Positions 10,474 to 20,956 of a stretch of 64,000 nt of DNA are shown here, piece after piece. Where the stretch lies: NCBI GenBank assembly GCA_916610825.1, contig OU744454.1, positions 13,957,836 to 14,021,835 of the forward strand. Direction: 5' to 3'. Below the pieces are notes generated by a model. It worked only from the letters and a program-made list of their open reading frames with translations, did no database searches and was not told where the DNA came from. The position numbers were made by a program, and so were the translations under genes. Position 1 is the first letter of the stretch, and each line of letters starts with the position of its first letter. The stretch is from Haliclystus octoradiatus. Its lineage: Eukaryota > Cnidaria > Staurozoa > Stauromedusae > Haliclystidae.

Positions 10474-10921
10474 CATAACTACATTGAATTGCCTAATTTC
10501 CTCATTTAATTTGTTACCCTAACTTATATTTCATGTTATTGCTGCTAATAGTCAATTTACTGCACTATCGAAGCTGCAGTAATCTACATAGAAGGACTTT
10601 GCTCAAGTTCAGTATAGCAGAAATTTTGGTGTTGAATTTAGTAAGAAATTGTTCGTCAGTTTTTCGCAGGCTTTCTCGGTTATATAAGTAACCCTCGTCA
10701 GACATTTTTATATATAACGTAAAACACATATATGTGAAAGTGCTCAATGTTTGTTAAAACAGAGCATAATATAAAATTGAAACAAAGATGAGGCAAAGGC
10801 TTTCCGTAACTCCAAGTTTCACGTGTTTATTTCACGATCATCAGACGATATACCCAGCGAAATTTTTAGAAGTTAGGGTAACTAATTAAATGAGGAAATT
10901 AGGCAATTCAATGTAGTTATG
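10474..10921. mobile_element. Non-autonomous TIR element, 448 bp
   Basis: Ends are inverted copies beginning CATAACTACATTGAATTGCC (10474 onward and 10921 backward) with about 52 bp of near-perfect match. No target duplication could be made out and no ORF lies inside. Confidence 0.7.
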
Positions 10922-10987
10922 CACTTCATCTTAAGCCTATTATGCCCTCTACGTGTGTATCCTTCTTAATTAAACCTATCGGCCCCC

Positions 10988-11165
10988 CTATCTGAGCCAT
11001 CTATTTATAAGAGTCAGTACACGCAACTTTTGGAGCTCAAAAATCACCATTTTCGTTCCATTGGAAACAAGGTTTTACTTTTTGTTTGCTATTTGAACAA
11101 AAAGTTTTTCGAATTCATGATATTATTTTCGCGGTTTGTTCAAATTTCGCGAGCCTGAGTTTGAC
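10988..11165 (-). repeat. Promoter-bearing dispersed repeat, copy 1
   Basis: GAGCCATCTATTTATAAGAG at the left edge and the GCGAGCCTGAGTTTGACGGAAC stretch near 11145 both recur at 40672-40835, and the first also at 12985-13018. The copy is diverged. Confidence 0.5.
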
Positions 11166-11406
11166 GGAACGAAACTGGCACACATAAAATCACTAGCCTA
11201 GCTCCACGAGGCCCACTATTCCGCTGCGTACCTGCGATCATCTGGGTCTTGTAAAAAATAAGGTCGATAAGTGATGCGCTGAAAAAATTCTGACCATAAT
11301 ACGCATGCGCTCCACAAGCGCCTACTGTCAAGTATATGCAGAAAAACAGTAAACGAAAACAAAAGCTGTCAAGACGGAAGGACATTTATCGACATCACAC
11401 AGTTAA

Positions 11407-11733
11407 AGGGCAAAATTGACCGGCGACCCTGCGAGCTCAAGTTGAATTTATGTTTAGCGTAATTCAACCGCCTCGCTTTGAAAGTACAGTATTGTTATAC
11501 GCAGGCCTAATTTGTTATAAATTCATATCAACAATGAACATTGTGTTTTAAACAATAGACAAGCACGTGATCCTAAGTGCGTACTGTTATAACATAATGT
11601 TCATTGCATGTTGACATGAATTTTATTACAAATTAGGCATGCGTATAACAATTGCTTCAAAGCGAGACGGTTGAATTACGCTTAGCATAAATTCAACTTT
11701 AACTCGCAGCGGTCGCCGGCCAATTTTGCCTAT
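11407..11733. mobile_element. Palindromic MITE flanked by TTAA
   Basis: About 150-bp arms (11407-11555 and 11590-11733) are inverted copies of each other, with outer ends AGGGCAAAATTG and CAATTTTGCC. TTAA occurs at both edges (11403-11406 and 11734-11737), pointing to a piggyBac- or Kolobok-type target site. No coding capacity. Confidence 0.75.
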
Positions 11734-12243
11734 TTAAAATCAATTTCAAATTTTAAAACAAAACGTAATTTTGTAGCTTTGCAAATCCTAGACATTTTGA
11801 TCGAAGTGAATTAATATTGCAGGTGTGAATTGAGAAACGGAATGAAGAACAACTTCTACAAAGTATTAAAGAAAAAACAACGTTGAGCCGAACTAATATA
11901 TTAATGTTGTTACCACACAAAAGAAATATTACTGATATTCATATTACTAACATTTAACAATAGAGTAAAGTAGATGTATTCAAATCATTCATATCATAGA
12001 AAAGTATTATCTGTAATCCATTCTATCAACTAACGATAAAAATATCCGTCATGAAGTCCAATGTTATACTGCTAGAATGAAAAGTGTGTCACTGTCAGCC
12101 ACATTCCACGGAAAATTGCAATATTTGCGTGCTGATATTTTACCGTTTAATGCCAGTTTACCTGCTGTTTTCAACTCATACAAGTAATCAAAGTTTAAAT
12201 TTGTATGTTGATCTTCATAAATTGCTGCGATGAGTGTTTCAAT

Positions 12244-12390
12244 ATGAGTAAATTATTATTTCTTAGGGCATTCAGTGTTTTCTTCCAAGTTGCAAGTGTT
12301 ATGCCTACAGTTCGACATCAATCAATTGTGTATTCAGAAGGCACATCTCCAAATAAAACAATCGCAATACGCAATAAAAGCATGTTATAA
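12244..12390 (+). CDS. Possible 48-residue secreted peptide
   Basis: Starts MSKLLFLRAFSVFFQVASVM, which resembles a signal peptide, followed by a short basic segment ending NKSML. There is no recognised family and no confirmed neighbour. An open frame this short can occur by chance in AT-rich DNA, so treat it as tentative. Confidence 0.2.
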   Translation: MSKLLFLRAFSVFFQVASVMPTVRHQSIVYSEGTSPNKTIAIRNKSML

Positions 12391-12899
12391 TATTTTATAA
12401 ACATAAAATCAAGTTTAAAAACCTTAAACCTTGGTTTGAACTACGAGAAAACACATCGAAGTTGCATTCGAGCCAGCGTATTAAACGGCGTAACAATATT
12501 CGGTAGCTTATAAACCTTTTAAAGCAGGAACACCTCCAGTTAAAACGAATTAAATACCCAATGGAAGCATGTTGATATGTTAAATGAAAGTACGATTGAG
12601 CTCAAAAGCTCAAAACCTTTGGTTTAAACTACTACGAAACACTCACAAAACGAGCAAAATGTAGCTCTGCTTGGAGCTTTGAAAATACGTTTGAATAATA
12701 TTTTGCTCTTGAAGGAGTTGTAAGTTGTCTCATGATATACGTCTATACGTATATATAAATAATTTCATAAATTAAGTAATTAGACCAATCACTGCATAGA
12801 TCCAAGATACGTCACAGATGCTTGGCTGTGATTGGTCAATGGTCATTTCATTTTTCTGAAATGAGCGCATTATTTTTTGACCTTATTTCTATACGCAGC

Positions 12900-13009
12900 G
12901 AAGTGAAGTACAGGGTCATGTGGCACAGGTCTATAAAATCACGTGACCGGCATCTGCAAATTGGAGTTGAGTGCGGCACATGAGAGAGTGTCCCAACTCT
13001 TGTAAATAG
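12900..13009 (+). promoter_or_regulatory. TATA-type promoter and leader of the 185-residue ORF
   Basis: TATAAAA at 12932-12938 lies 78 bases upstream of the ATG at 13010. The block from the TATA box to the ATG, including GTGTCCxAACTCTTGTAAATAGATGG, recurs on the minus strand at 40835-40672, so the promoter and start codon belong to a dispersed repeat. Confidence 0.5.
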
Positions 13010-13567
13010 ATGGCTCTGCCCTCTATAGTTGAGGCAATCTCTCCAATGTCGGAATTCCTAGCTAATGTCTGCGATGGATTTTTAAAATTGCTACTGCTTT
13101 TAGTATATTTGTCTATTACGTTATATATGATTGTTCATATTTTAGACTATTCAAAAGCAACTCGCAATATAATCTATGTCGAACCTAAGGGTGATAAGCC
13201 TGGGACATTCACTTTTCTGTTATCAAGTGGATTGTACAGGATAAAGCTCAACCATGTCAATGGAGGATTTATTTGTAATGGAGGAATCAGTATTCCATTT
13301 GGATGTTACGTAGCAAACCCAAATATGCATGCCAGTGGAATTTTGCTAGCTAAGGATTTTCATGGATCTGTTATTGTTGATCCTCTTCGTTTCTCGGATT
13401 TCGAAGGCAATGGCATGACAACAAGATACATCGCAACAACTGAGTTCTTTCCATTATTTCAAAAATCTAACTATTCATTCTGGGCGTCTTTTGACTACAA
13501 CGACCGTTTTGAAATCAATAAAAATGGAATGACTTCATTTGAAATGCTTGTACAAATTGAAGAATAA
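13010..13567 (+). CDS. Unrecognised single-pass membrane protein, 185 residues
   Basis: An intact intronless ORF preceded by a TATA box. Residues about 24-45 are strongly hydrophobic (LKLLLLLVYLSITLYMIVHI), with a short N terminus, so a type II or signal-anchored membrane protein is likely. The rest alternates short hydrophobic and polar stretches with many glycines (GLYRIKLNHVNGGFICNGG), as in an all-beta domain, and ends with an acidic tail. I do not recognise the family. It ends 2 bases before the left inverted repeat of the adjoining element, so it may be cargo of, or neighbour to, that element. Confidence 0.55.
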   Translation: MALPSIVEAISPMSEFLANVCDGFLKLLLLLVYLSITLYMIVHILDYSKATRNIIYVEPKGDKPGTFTFLLSSGLYRIKLNHVNGGFICNGGISIPFGCYVANPNMHASGILLAKDFHGSVIVDPLRFSDFEGNGMTTRYIATTEFFPLFQKSNYSFWASFDYNDRFEINKNGMTSFEMLVQIEE

Positions 13568-13568
13568 A

Positions 13569-13810
13569 TGGTCCAGTAGATGGAAATGACGGTTCCTGGG
13601 CCAGACAATGGGGGAACTACGCAATGACCCGGAAATACGGTCAAAATGCAACGGTCTAGTCAACCAATCCGGTATTTGCGCAACGATCCGGGTGTAGTGC
13701 AACGATCAATCAATCCGATTACCAAAAGTTCAACGATTGCATTACAAACACTTCAATCATACATTGATATAAAAGCGTCGATAGAAAATCATTTCATTTC
13801 AATTTGATGC
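13569..13810 (+). repeat. Left terminal inverted repeat with iteron-like motifs
   Basis: About 242 bp. It contains four GCAACGATC-like motifs (near 13650, 13679, 13699, 13730), then a TATA-like GATATAAAAGCG near 13768. It is the inverse of 15078-15412. Confidence 0.75.
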
Positions 13811-13818
13811 ACGGCATT

Positions 13819-14157
13819 CTAATAATTAATCATGAGAGGGGAACCTAGACAATAGTTGATCCATCCATAGATGTCGGGCAAGGTACTATCGGGCACTTCC
13901 AATAATGATGACATCCGATAGCCACCGAAGTCAACTCTTGGAGTGTAAAAATAAATAGTCATGGTGATGATGGACAGATAACACAATAGTTCTTCAGGGC
14001 TGAGAAATTTCATAAATTGTCTCTCGTGATATTTTATTGACAATATTAGCCGCCATATAAAACCTATTGATATGCAATTCAAGCTAATATTTAACAGTCG
14101 AAACCAATTGTTATTATTTGTACATATGTGATTCATTGTAGAAGCATTCAAGGTCAT
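13819..14157 (-). CDS. Unrecognised ORF with two hydrophobic segments, 112 residues
   Basis: Begins MTLNASTMNHICTNNNNWFR seven bases beyond the MITE. Hydrophobic stretches (LNISLNCISIGFIWRLILSI and LLCYLSIITMTIYFY) look like two membrane helices. It ends at the inner edge of the left inverted repeat. The present start may be an accident of the MITE insertion, with the true N terminus continuous with the preceding ORF. Confidence 0.4.
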   Translation of the reverse strand: MTLNASTMNHICTNNNNWFRLLNISLNCISIGFIWRLILSIKYHERQFMKFLSPEELLCYLSIITMTIYFYTPRVDFGGYRMSSLLEVPDSTLPDIYGWINYCLGSPLMINY

Positions 14158-14163
14158 CGATCA

Positions 14164-14457
14164 CCCCGGGGGGTAACTTCCATTGCGCTTCGACTGGATC
14201 GTTCAAATGGAACTTTGGAAGAATGACCATAAAAAATTTTCACATGATGGAAAAGATACCCCAAATATATTTTTATGAAGGGCAGGTCCAATCAAAAAGG
14301 AAAAAGAAAAAAATTTCATATGCAAAAATTATTTTGCATCATGAAAAACTTGCAAAGTTGTCAAAAGGATGTTGAGATATTGATGTTGCATATTGAGAAA
14401 GGTACCCTTTCATATTTGAACGTCCCCGTTACCCAAAGTATGGAAGTTACCCCTGGG
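14164..14457. mobile_element. MITE with CCC-GGGG ends, nested in the compact element
   Basis: Ends are inverted: CCCCGGGGGGTAACTTCCAT at 14164 and, reversed, CCCAGGGGTAACTTCCATA from 14457. It is 294 bp long and noncoding. A related start (CCCGAGGGGGTAACTCCAAG) is seen at 23292. Target duplication unclear. Confidence 0.65.
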
Positions 14458-14671
14458 TAGGTAACTCTTTAGTAACAAAATCAAATTTTCCATTCAAATG
14501 TCTCATTGCTTTAACAAGCTCCCTTGGGTATAAATTCACACCTGTTGTATTTGTACCGTCGACCGTTTCATTTCTCAACAAGAATTTAGAATAAGCTTCG
14601 TAGTTATGTAACTCCACCGTTAGTTGCGTCGTTATTTCCCCATTTTCACTGTAGGAGTACAGATGAACCAT
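14447..14671 (-). pseudogene. Unrecognised ORF truncated by a MITE, 74 residues left
   Basis: Begins MVHLYSYSENGEITTQLTVE and is polar with several aromatic residues. Its last codons and stop (14449-14447) lie inside the end of the MITE at 14164-14457, so the original 3' end was displaced. The sequence resuming at 14157 on the other side carries the next ORF. Confidence 0.45.
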
Positions 14672-14709
14672 TTTCTAGTGCTGAAAAGAATAAGCTCTTA
14701 ATCATAGGT

Positions 14710-15051
14710 CTACTTTTTACACCAAATGCTTTTGATAACGTCTCTCCAATATCTCGAATTACCATACCCGGTAAAACTACCATCTTCTCGTAACCTATAA
14801 ATGACTGGACTTCTTCCAAGAATCACACATTGAAGTTGGTTTTTTAATAAGTCTGCTTTACTCATGGATTCTAATCTGATTGTGGTATTCCTTGTCCCTT
14901 CTATAACCAATTTCAATCGCTTACGTGCGGACTCTGCTGTAATCTTTCGTTCAACATAGCTTTTCTCATGTACGTGAGCTTCAGGTTCATTAAAATCAAA
15001 TACTTCAGGAGATGGATTCCTTGCGTATTCCAAATCATTCATGGACGACAT
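14710..15051 (-). CDS. Unrecognised basic protein, 113 residues
   Basis: First gene inside the right inverted repeat, 80 bases behind its TATA box. It is intact, starting MSSMNDLEYARNPSPEVFDF, with a basic middle (ESARKRLKLVIEGTRN) and C terminus SRYWRDVIKSIWCKK. There is no transmembrane segment and no known motif. The next ORF starts 39 bases downstream on the same strand, so a shared transcript is likely. A DNA-binding or regulatory role would be a guess. Confidence 0.5.
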   Translation of the reverse strand: MSSMNDLEYARNPSPEVFDFNEPEAHVHEKSYVERKITAESARKRLKLVIEGTRNTTIRLESMSKADLLKNQLQCVILGRSPVIYRLREDGSFTGYGNSRYWRDVIKSIWCKK

Positions 15052-15077
15052 TATGCATACAATAATTTACAGCTCAT

Positions 15078-15412
15078 CTGCTATACCGTGTATCAAATTG
15101 GAATGAAATGAAATGATTTTCATGCGACGCTTTTATAGCAATGTATGATTGACGTGCCTGCAATTCAATCGTTGCACTTTTGGTAATCAGATTAATGGAT
15201 CGTTGCACTATTATCGGATATCGCTGTGCAATCGTTGCGCTGAATCCAGATCGTTGTGCGAATACAAGATTGGTTGACGGATCATTGCGCAAATACCGGA
15301 TCGGTTGACCGGATCGTTACGCAAATCACTGTGTTTTTACCGGAATTCCGGATCTTTGCGTCGTTGCCCCATTGCCTGTCCCAGGAACCGTCATCTCCAT
15401 CTACTTGGTCCA
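15078..15412 (-). repeat. Right terminal inverted repeat with iteron-like motifs
   Basis: About 335 bp. Minus-strand reading shows seven variants of GCAACGATC/T at roughly 20-25 base spacing. CTATAAAAGCG at 15139-15129 stands 80 bases upstream of the 113-codon ORF start, so the repeat supplies a promoter for the inner genes. Confidence 0.75.
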
Positions 15413-15420
15413 GTTCTAAC

Positions 15421-15980
15421 AGTTGTTTCAAGATTGTATGGTAATCGATATTACGATGGCTAAAGATAAACGCTCAGTAGAATTATCAACAGAATGAATA
15501 TCTATTGGATAGAAGGGATTATATATATACTACCTGAATAAGAGGCTAGATGTTACATGACTACGAGGGTGCCTGAATATCACACACAAAATGATAGATA
15601 TCAGTTCATTGTTTTTGGTTTTATATATTTCTGCACCGTAAAACAATTTCAATTGCAGTAAAGTACAAAATTTGATTTATATACATGTTGCTGATGGTAA
15701 AAACTTTATAACTGTCTTTTTAAGTAATATTATAATTTAGCTATATAATAATTTACGGGGATGATAATCGAGACACGTAAAAAGTATATAACCTTATATC
15801 TATAATTCCTGCATAATTACTCCTAGAAGATCTGAATGCTCATGTATTTATTATTTTTACTTAGTAATTTAATGTATATATGAAACCATATGAACTATAT
15901 CAGCTGGTTTGCGTTAAATGGAAGTATAATATAATCAGAGCAATCCCAACCTCTGCTATATGGACAATTGGCTACCTACG
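15421..15980. other. Gene-free AT-rich stretch
   Basis: No coding, repeat or RNA signal was recognised. Confidence 0.4.
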
Positions 15981-15989
15981 TGAATTATT

Positions 15990-16342
15990 GTGATCCTGTT
16001 GGGGGAGGGGTTAATTTCAAATGGTTGATCTACGGGGACGTGCCAATTATTGAGGGTACCTTTTCACGGTCTTCGAAAACTTTTGAAGTATCTATTTCAG
16101 AACTTTCAAAATATTCGAGGTACTGTTTTTCAATGTGCAAAAATGTTGATGTAAACCCACGAAATTGTAATCAATTTTCGATAATGCTTCAATAAAAAAA
16201 TTGGGGGCATACATTTTGGCTTGAATAAAATGTTTGAGGTATCAATTTTGGAAAAACAAAATTTTGAAGGACAACATGCTGAATTCAAATTGGCACTGCT
16301 CCCCCGTCCCTGAAATTTCTTGAACTACCCCCATCAGGATTG
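15990..16342. mobile_element. Possible MITE with G-rich ends
   Basis: ATCCTGTTGGGGGAGGGG at the left and, inverted, ATCCTGATGGGGGTAG at the right. The match is short and diverged, so this is only a candidate. Confidence 0.35.
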
Positions 16343-16885
16343 TGGCTCAACAAATTCGAAAAGTCACAAAGGAATTGTTTTTTTTTCTATTTGTCAGATA
16401 TTTACATTCTTAGGTTCTATGTTTAGTTTGCAAAGTGGTGCAACAAAATTATCTTCAAATGTGATGTTCATTAATTTTCTATAAAATAATCCGATGCCGC
16501 TTTTGCAATTTCATTTGTCGCATAAGAATGCCAAGCGTTCTCCATGGAGACCCATGTTCGATATCTTATGCACCAAGCTAAACTTCAGTTTTCTATACAG
16601 GCGATCAATTTATTAAATATCAGACTTGGCTATCTAGTGTCAGACCTGGGTTAACTCGCCCTGGCTTTCAAGTTCTCTGATATAATATGTAGAAATTGGC
16701 CGTTTTAGTTGAAATGAAGTTTGGACAGATATTCACTTCACAAGCACCTGCCGTTTTCATTTGTGAATCTGTCAGTCATGAAGTTAATGATAACTGTGCT
16801 CGAATGCAGACAGAGGAAGCATAAATGAGATTAGAGGAGGCCGGAGGAGACCGGAGGATTGAGGCAGATTTGCGAGGCAATATTA

Positions 16886-17269
16886 AGCCTGGTTCAAATA
16901 TAGCAAGTTTGCCTGCGACACTACCTGTGATCATGCCAGCGGTAGTGGCTGCCATAATGGTGGCGATAAACCGCAGGCACCGTATTGGAGGAGAAATCAA
17001 CCCCCATTTTTCGTGAACTGATTTCATTGGATAATATTGACCATGTGATGTATCGTTCAACAATAGTATCCATTAAATCCTTACGGTGGATGTCGGGGTT
17101 TTTGATATGCTGGCTTACGGCAACCGCAAAAGTTGAGCCAGTTCAACTTTTGAGACAGTCGCAGGCAACGTCATGGCTTCGGGTAGAACAATAGCCTGGA
17201 AGATGATAATTCACTTAAGATTCGCCGCCGGCCCTACCACCGGCAAATTTGCTATATGGGAACCCGGCT
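16886..17269. mobile_element. MITE with TTA target duplication
   Basis: Terminal inverted repeats of 28 bp with four mismatches start AGCC(T/G)GGTTC, followed by ATATAGCAA(G/A)TTTGCC. TTA flanks both ends (16883-16885 and 17270-17272), as in the PIF/Harbinger superfamily. The 384-bp interior is GC-richer than the surroundings and includes the chance ORFs seen here. Confidence 0.75.
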
Positions 17270-17721
17270 TTAGACTGAGCGCTACAGAACTAAATTGGCA
17301 GATTTTTTCGGGCAACTTGAAAATCACATAAAAATGTTCATAAAAATATGTTTAACAATTCCCTATATCTCGTTTGATTGAATTTTGTTGTAAACCCTTC
17401 CGAAATCCAATTTATATTTCATTATTCACGGTAAAAGCCTTCTTATCATTTTGAAGAAATGCTGCATGTGAGCTTCACGGTCTTTGATTCTTCTGTTCTC
17501 CCCAGATTTTGCAAATCCATAGAAGCATGACGAAAACACAAAATTTATCAATTAAGAGGGCTCTGACCGTGAAATGATTTACAAATTCATCGCTGGTGAG
17601 TTCCACAATAAAATTTGACCAAAACAAGAAACGGGAAAATATTTATGGTGTTTTTATGAACATTTTATTTGAATTTCAAGTTACCCGGAGAAACTTATCC
17701 TTTTCGTTATCCTCGGTCTAA
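17270..17721. mobile_element. Second TIR element, abutting the previous one
   Basis: Inverted ends TTAGACTGAG (17270) and TTAGACCGAG (reversed from 17721). Further in, CGGGCAACTTGAAAATCACA and CGGGTAACTTGAAATTCAAA are also inverted partners, giving arms of about 90 bp. The TTA shared with the neighbouring MITE suggests one inserted beside or into the end of the other. Confidence 0.6.
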
Positions 17722-18055
17722 CGTAATTCTCTGTTTGAAATTCACTTGGAAATTTCTGAGATTCACTTGGAAAGGTGTAGTCCTATGAATATTAACAGAC
17801 GGGTAATACCTGTAAATTTCCACAGACTATTAGATTCTACATGCTACAGACATAAGGACACATTCTTAGATAACTGTATATTTTTGATACAGTCCGTTTA
17901 TTTCAGTAAGCACTATGTACGATCAGTAAAGCAACGTTTTTCAATATTAGATAATTGTATATTGCAATATATAACCATGGTTTGTGTACCTACCGGTGAA
18001 ATAAAAATTGTGTCACTTATTTCATCCAGAATTGAGGTCAAGATTAGGAGTTCAT

Positions 18056-18370
18056 TCAACCATTGATGCCATAAAGTTTACAATTAAAATCGCTACCATC
18101 ACTGAGTTTGTTGTAGGTTTGCAGAATATAGTGTTTGTGCACATGGATGTTCGAACAGAGGTAAACATTTATGATGCTGATATTTAAGATAAAATCTGTT
18201 GAATTGATTGCCTGATTCTCAAAATCTCTTCGCTTGTAATTTTCACCACAAGTTTCAGTAGTAATTGGAAAGCAACTATGGAAAGTGATGGCGACATTAC
18301 AATTTCGACCAAACACATACAATACAGCATTCAAAGTCGTTGCTGGGAGGAATGATGAAATGAAATGCAC
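18056..18370 (-). other. Possible exon, 104 open codons, unassigned
   Basis: The frame has six cysteines and N-glycosylation-like sequences (for example NSTDFILNIS) in an otherwise non-coding region. No flanking exons or family could be recognised. Chance openness is quite possible. Confidence 0.2.
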
Positions 18371-20160
18371 GACATTACCAGCAGTATTCCAAGTGAAATC
18401 AAGATTGTTTACTCAAAAATGTAAGTTATTCAAAATTTAAAACAAACGTTAAATCATGAAAGCTGAATCATAAATACATTTAATTAAAAATCAGAGAATA
18501 TATACACCATTGTTCAATGTTTTCTTTTAATAATTGTAACATGCAGAACATCAAATAAATGAATTTAAATTATGAGTTTTAGCTTATTAGCTATCGTAAA
18601 ATTTAATATTCTTTACTCACATTAGGAAGCTACTATATGTCAATCGGAGAAGATTTCAAATTTTTTAAAAATCTTATTGGATAATGATAACGACAGAAGA
18701 AGGAACTCGTTGTTCAAAACTCAAAAATTAATGATGAAATAAATCAAGAAATTCCCGAAGAATAAAAAAAGGATCTTATGTATCCACAGAGAAGAGAATG
18801 TATATACTGCGTGTTATAGATGGTTTAGCGCCGAGTTATAATATCAAAAACGACCAGTATCGCATTGATAATTTATAAAAGTGCTTTATCAAACGCTTCA
18901 TTCTACTTCCCCTATTCTATTGTACCTTTTACCTTTCTTCAATTTTTGTGTTTACTATATTGGCTTACCTAGTTTCTTTTGAAAAGGAAAAAGAACTATT
19001 GTCTTGGATTGATGTACTAATATTATTTCAGGAAAATTTCACAATTTTACTGATAATGAACTTCATGATCTGCACTACTGGCACAATCAGATTGAATCAA
19101 GTAAAGTGTTAAAAACTGTTTAAATTCTGAGTAAAAGAGGTAGATCTTCTGATAAAATTAACTTTCTTCATTAGGACGTGTGAATGGTCAAATTTACAAG
19201 AATTAATTAGAAAAGACTCATACGAGGATTATTTATCGCATTTCTTACATAGATGATGGCTCCTCTCTTCAAATATCTGACCATATTTGTGACATTATCT
19301 GTGTTTTATCTTAATTCCAAACCACAACATGATCATCTAGCGATTAGATTGAGTCCGTCGTGGCAATCTTAACTGCAGTACGAGCTTCAATCGCCCACTC
19401 TATTTGGTCATTTGTAAGTTGACTTCATCTTCCTTAAAAACTTTAAAATTGATCTGTATGGTTTACTTTATCAACTATCAACTATACAGGTTGTTTTAAC
19501 GTCTTTTAATGGCTTCAGATGTATATTGAAAATATTGCAAACATCATCTCTACACGATTTTGTTGCTTCCTCAAAACAATTTGATGGTCAGATGATGGAT
19601 TTGAGAAAAATAACAAGCTCCTGTTGATTGTTCTCAAGAATATAATTAATTCATATTTCATTGAATAATTTATATAATGTTAAATTGACTCCATATTAAT
19701 CACTAACAACATTAAATACAGTATTTACCCATAATTATATGTATATGCCATCTTAAAGTGCAACCGAAAATGAGATATAACTCATATTTCTAATAGTTTT
19801 AATGATTTTAATCATTTTTTTGTAGTATAGAAATCTTTACATATCAATGCACATCCAGCATTATGATAAAGCTTTATTTCTGAAGTTCAGGTGCTCAATA
19901 ATTATATCAATTAGTCAGCCACTTCCGTTTCATCCTTTCATTGCATAGCATGAAATTCCAGATCTCTTTAAGTGACGCAATCTTTTCATAATCACAGGTG
20001 ATAAGTATGCCACTTTCTCCACTGTGGCTTTCTTTCTTCCAAATACTTTCATTAATTCCTATGATTAATAATATGGATATTCAATTATAAAATAGTACAA
20101 CAAACATAGTGATCTACGCATGATTGGAACTGCTCTTTCCAAGTCCAAGATTTGTCCTAT
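18371..20160. other. Gene-free AT-rich stretch
   Basis: Only short chance ORFs; no repeat structure recognised. Confidence 0.4.
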
Positions 20161-20174
20161 GTCAGTCTTTTTAC

Positions 20175-20300
20175 GACGTCTCGAGGAAGTCTTCTGCTGA
20201 TCGCAGATACGACCAATCCAGGACGTCGTCAAAGGTCGCGCAATACCTACAGTATTTATAGGACTGATCCATGACTTCGTGAAGACTTCCTGAAGACGTC
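20175..20300. repeat. Small inverted repeat built on GACGTC/GAAGTCTTC
   Basis: GACGTCTCGAGGAAGTCTTC (20175-20194) faces GAAGACTTCCTGAAGACGTC (20281-20300): 18 of 20 positions pair, around an 86-base spacer. Could be a tiny MITE or a structured RNA. Confidence 0.6.
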
Positions 20301-20956
20301 TTTTGTTTCTAAAAAGATGTATAATTGAGAATTATTTCTTATATTATTCCCCTAATCTTTTCCCTGTGAAAACAATCAAAGAACAGCCATTTAACTTTCA
20401 TGAACTGTTAATGAAAAGTTAATGGATGCAATTTATTTAGCCGTGATGATGCTTGAAAACGTTGCCTTGTTTCTGATCTTTAAAAAGTAAAATTGTATTG
20501 AAAGTTAAATCGTTACTTGAAGATTGTACATTTTGCTTGAGTAAAAGCGCTAAAATTAAACTTTGCGCTAAGTATGATTAAACATAGAAGCTAGATATTT
20601 CAAATTGTTAAAAATGTTTCAAATAGGTTTCCTTGCTTCTGATGATGATAATATTACGTAAAAAGAACTATGTTTGACTTCTTAAAGCTACATCAATTCA
20701 TTTGAAATAGACTTTAAATCAAGATAAGTGTATTTCAATGATCAAAGTCAGTCGTGGCTTCCACATGACTTCACATATCAAGCTTCAGCATAGCTTCAGC
20801 CATGACAAAAACAATAAAAACGACAAGCCGCAATGGAGAAAATCAATATGAATCTAAGCGAGTAGAGCCCACTGGTCATATTTGCCCCTTCAAACATAAT
20901 CAAATATTAAATTGTAAGAAACATATATTTTTTACCTTTTCATTCTTCCTGTTTCC

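Larger units (their letters stand above)
13569..15412. mobile_element. Compact element with long iteron-bearing inverted repeats and three small minus-strand ORFs
   Basis: The left repeat 13569-13810 and the inverted right repeat 15412-15078 share TGG(T/A)CCA-GTAGATGG at the outer ends, TATAAAAGCGTCG near the inner ends, and repeated GCAACGATC-like motifs between. The right copy is about 90 bp longer because it has more motif copies. Inside are ORFs of 113, 74 and 112 codons, all on the minus strand, plus a nested MITE. No known transposase, replicase or capsid is recognised. No clear target duplication was found. Confidence 0.65.

Noticed and set aside
16776..17063. 95-codon minus-strand ORF
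   Set aside because: Lies mostly inside the TTA-flanked MITE and shows no protein-like features.
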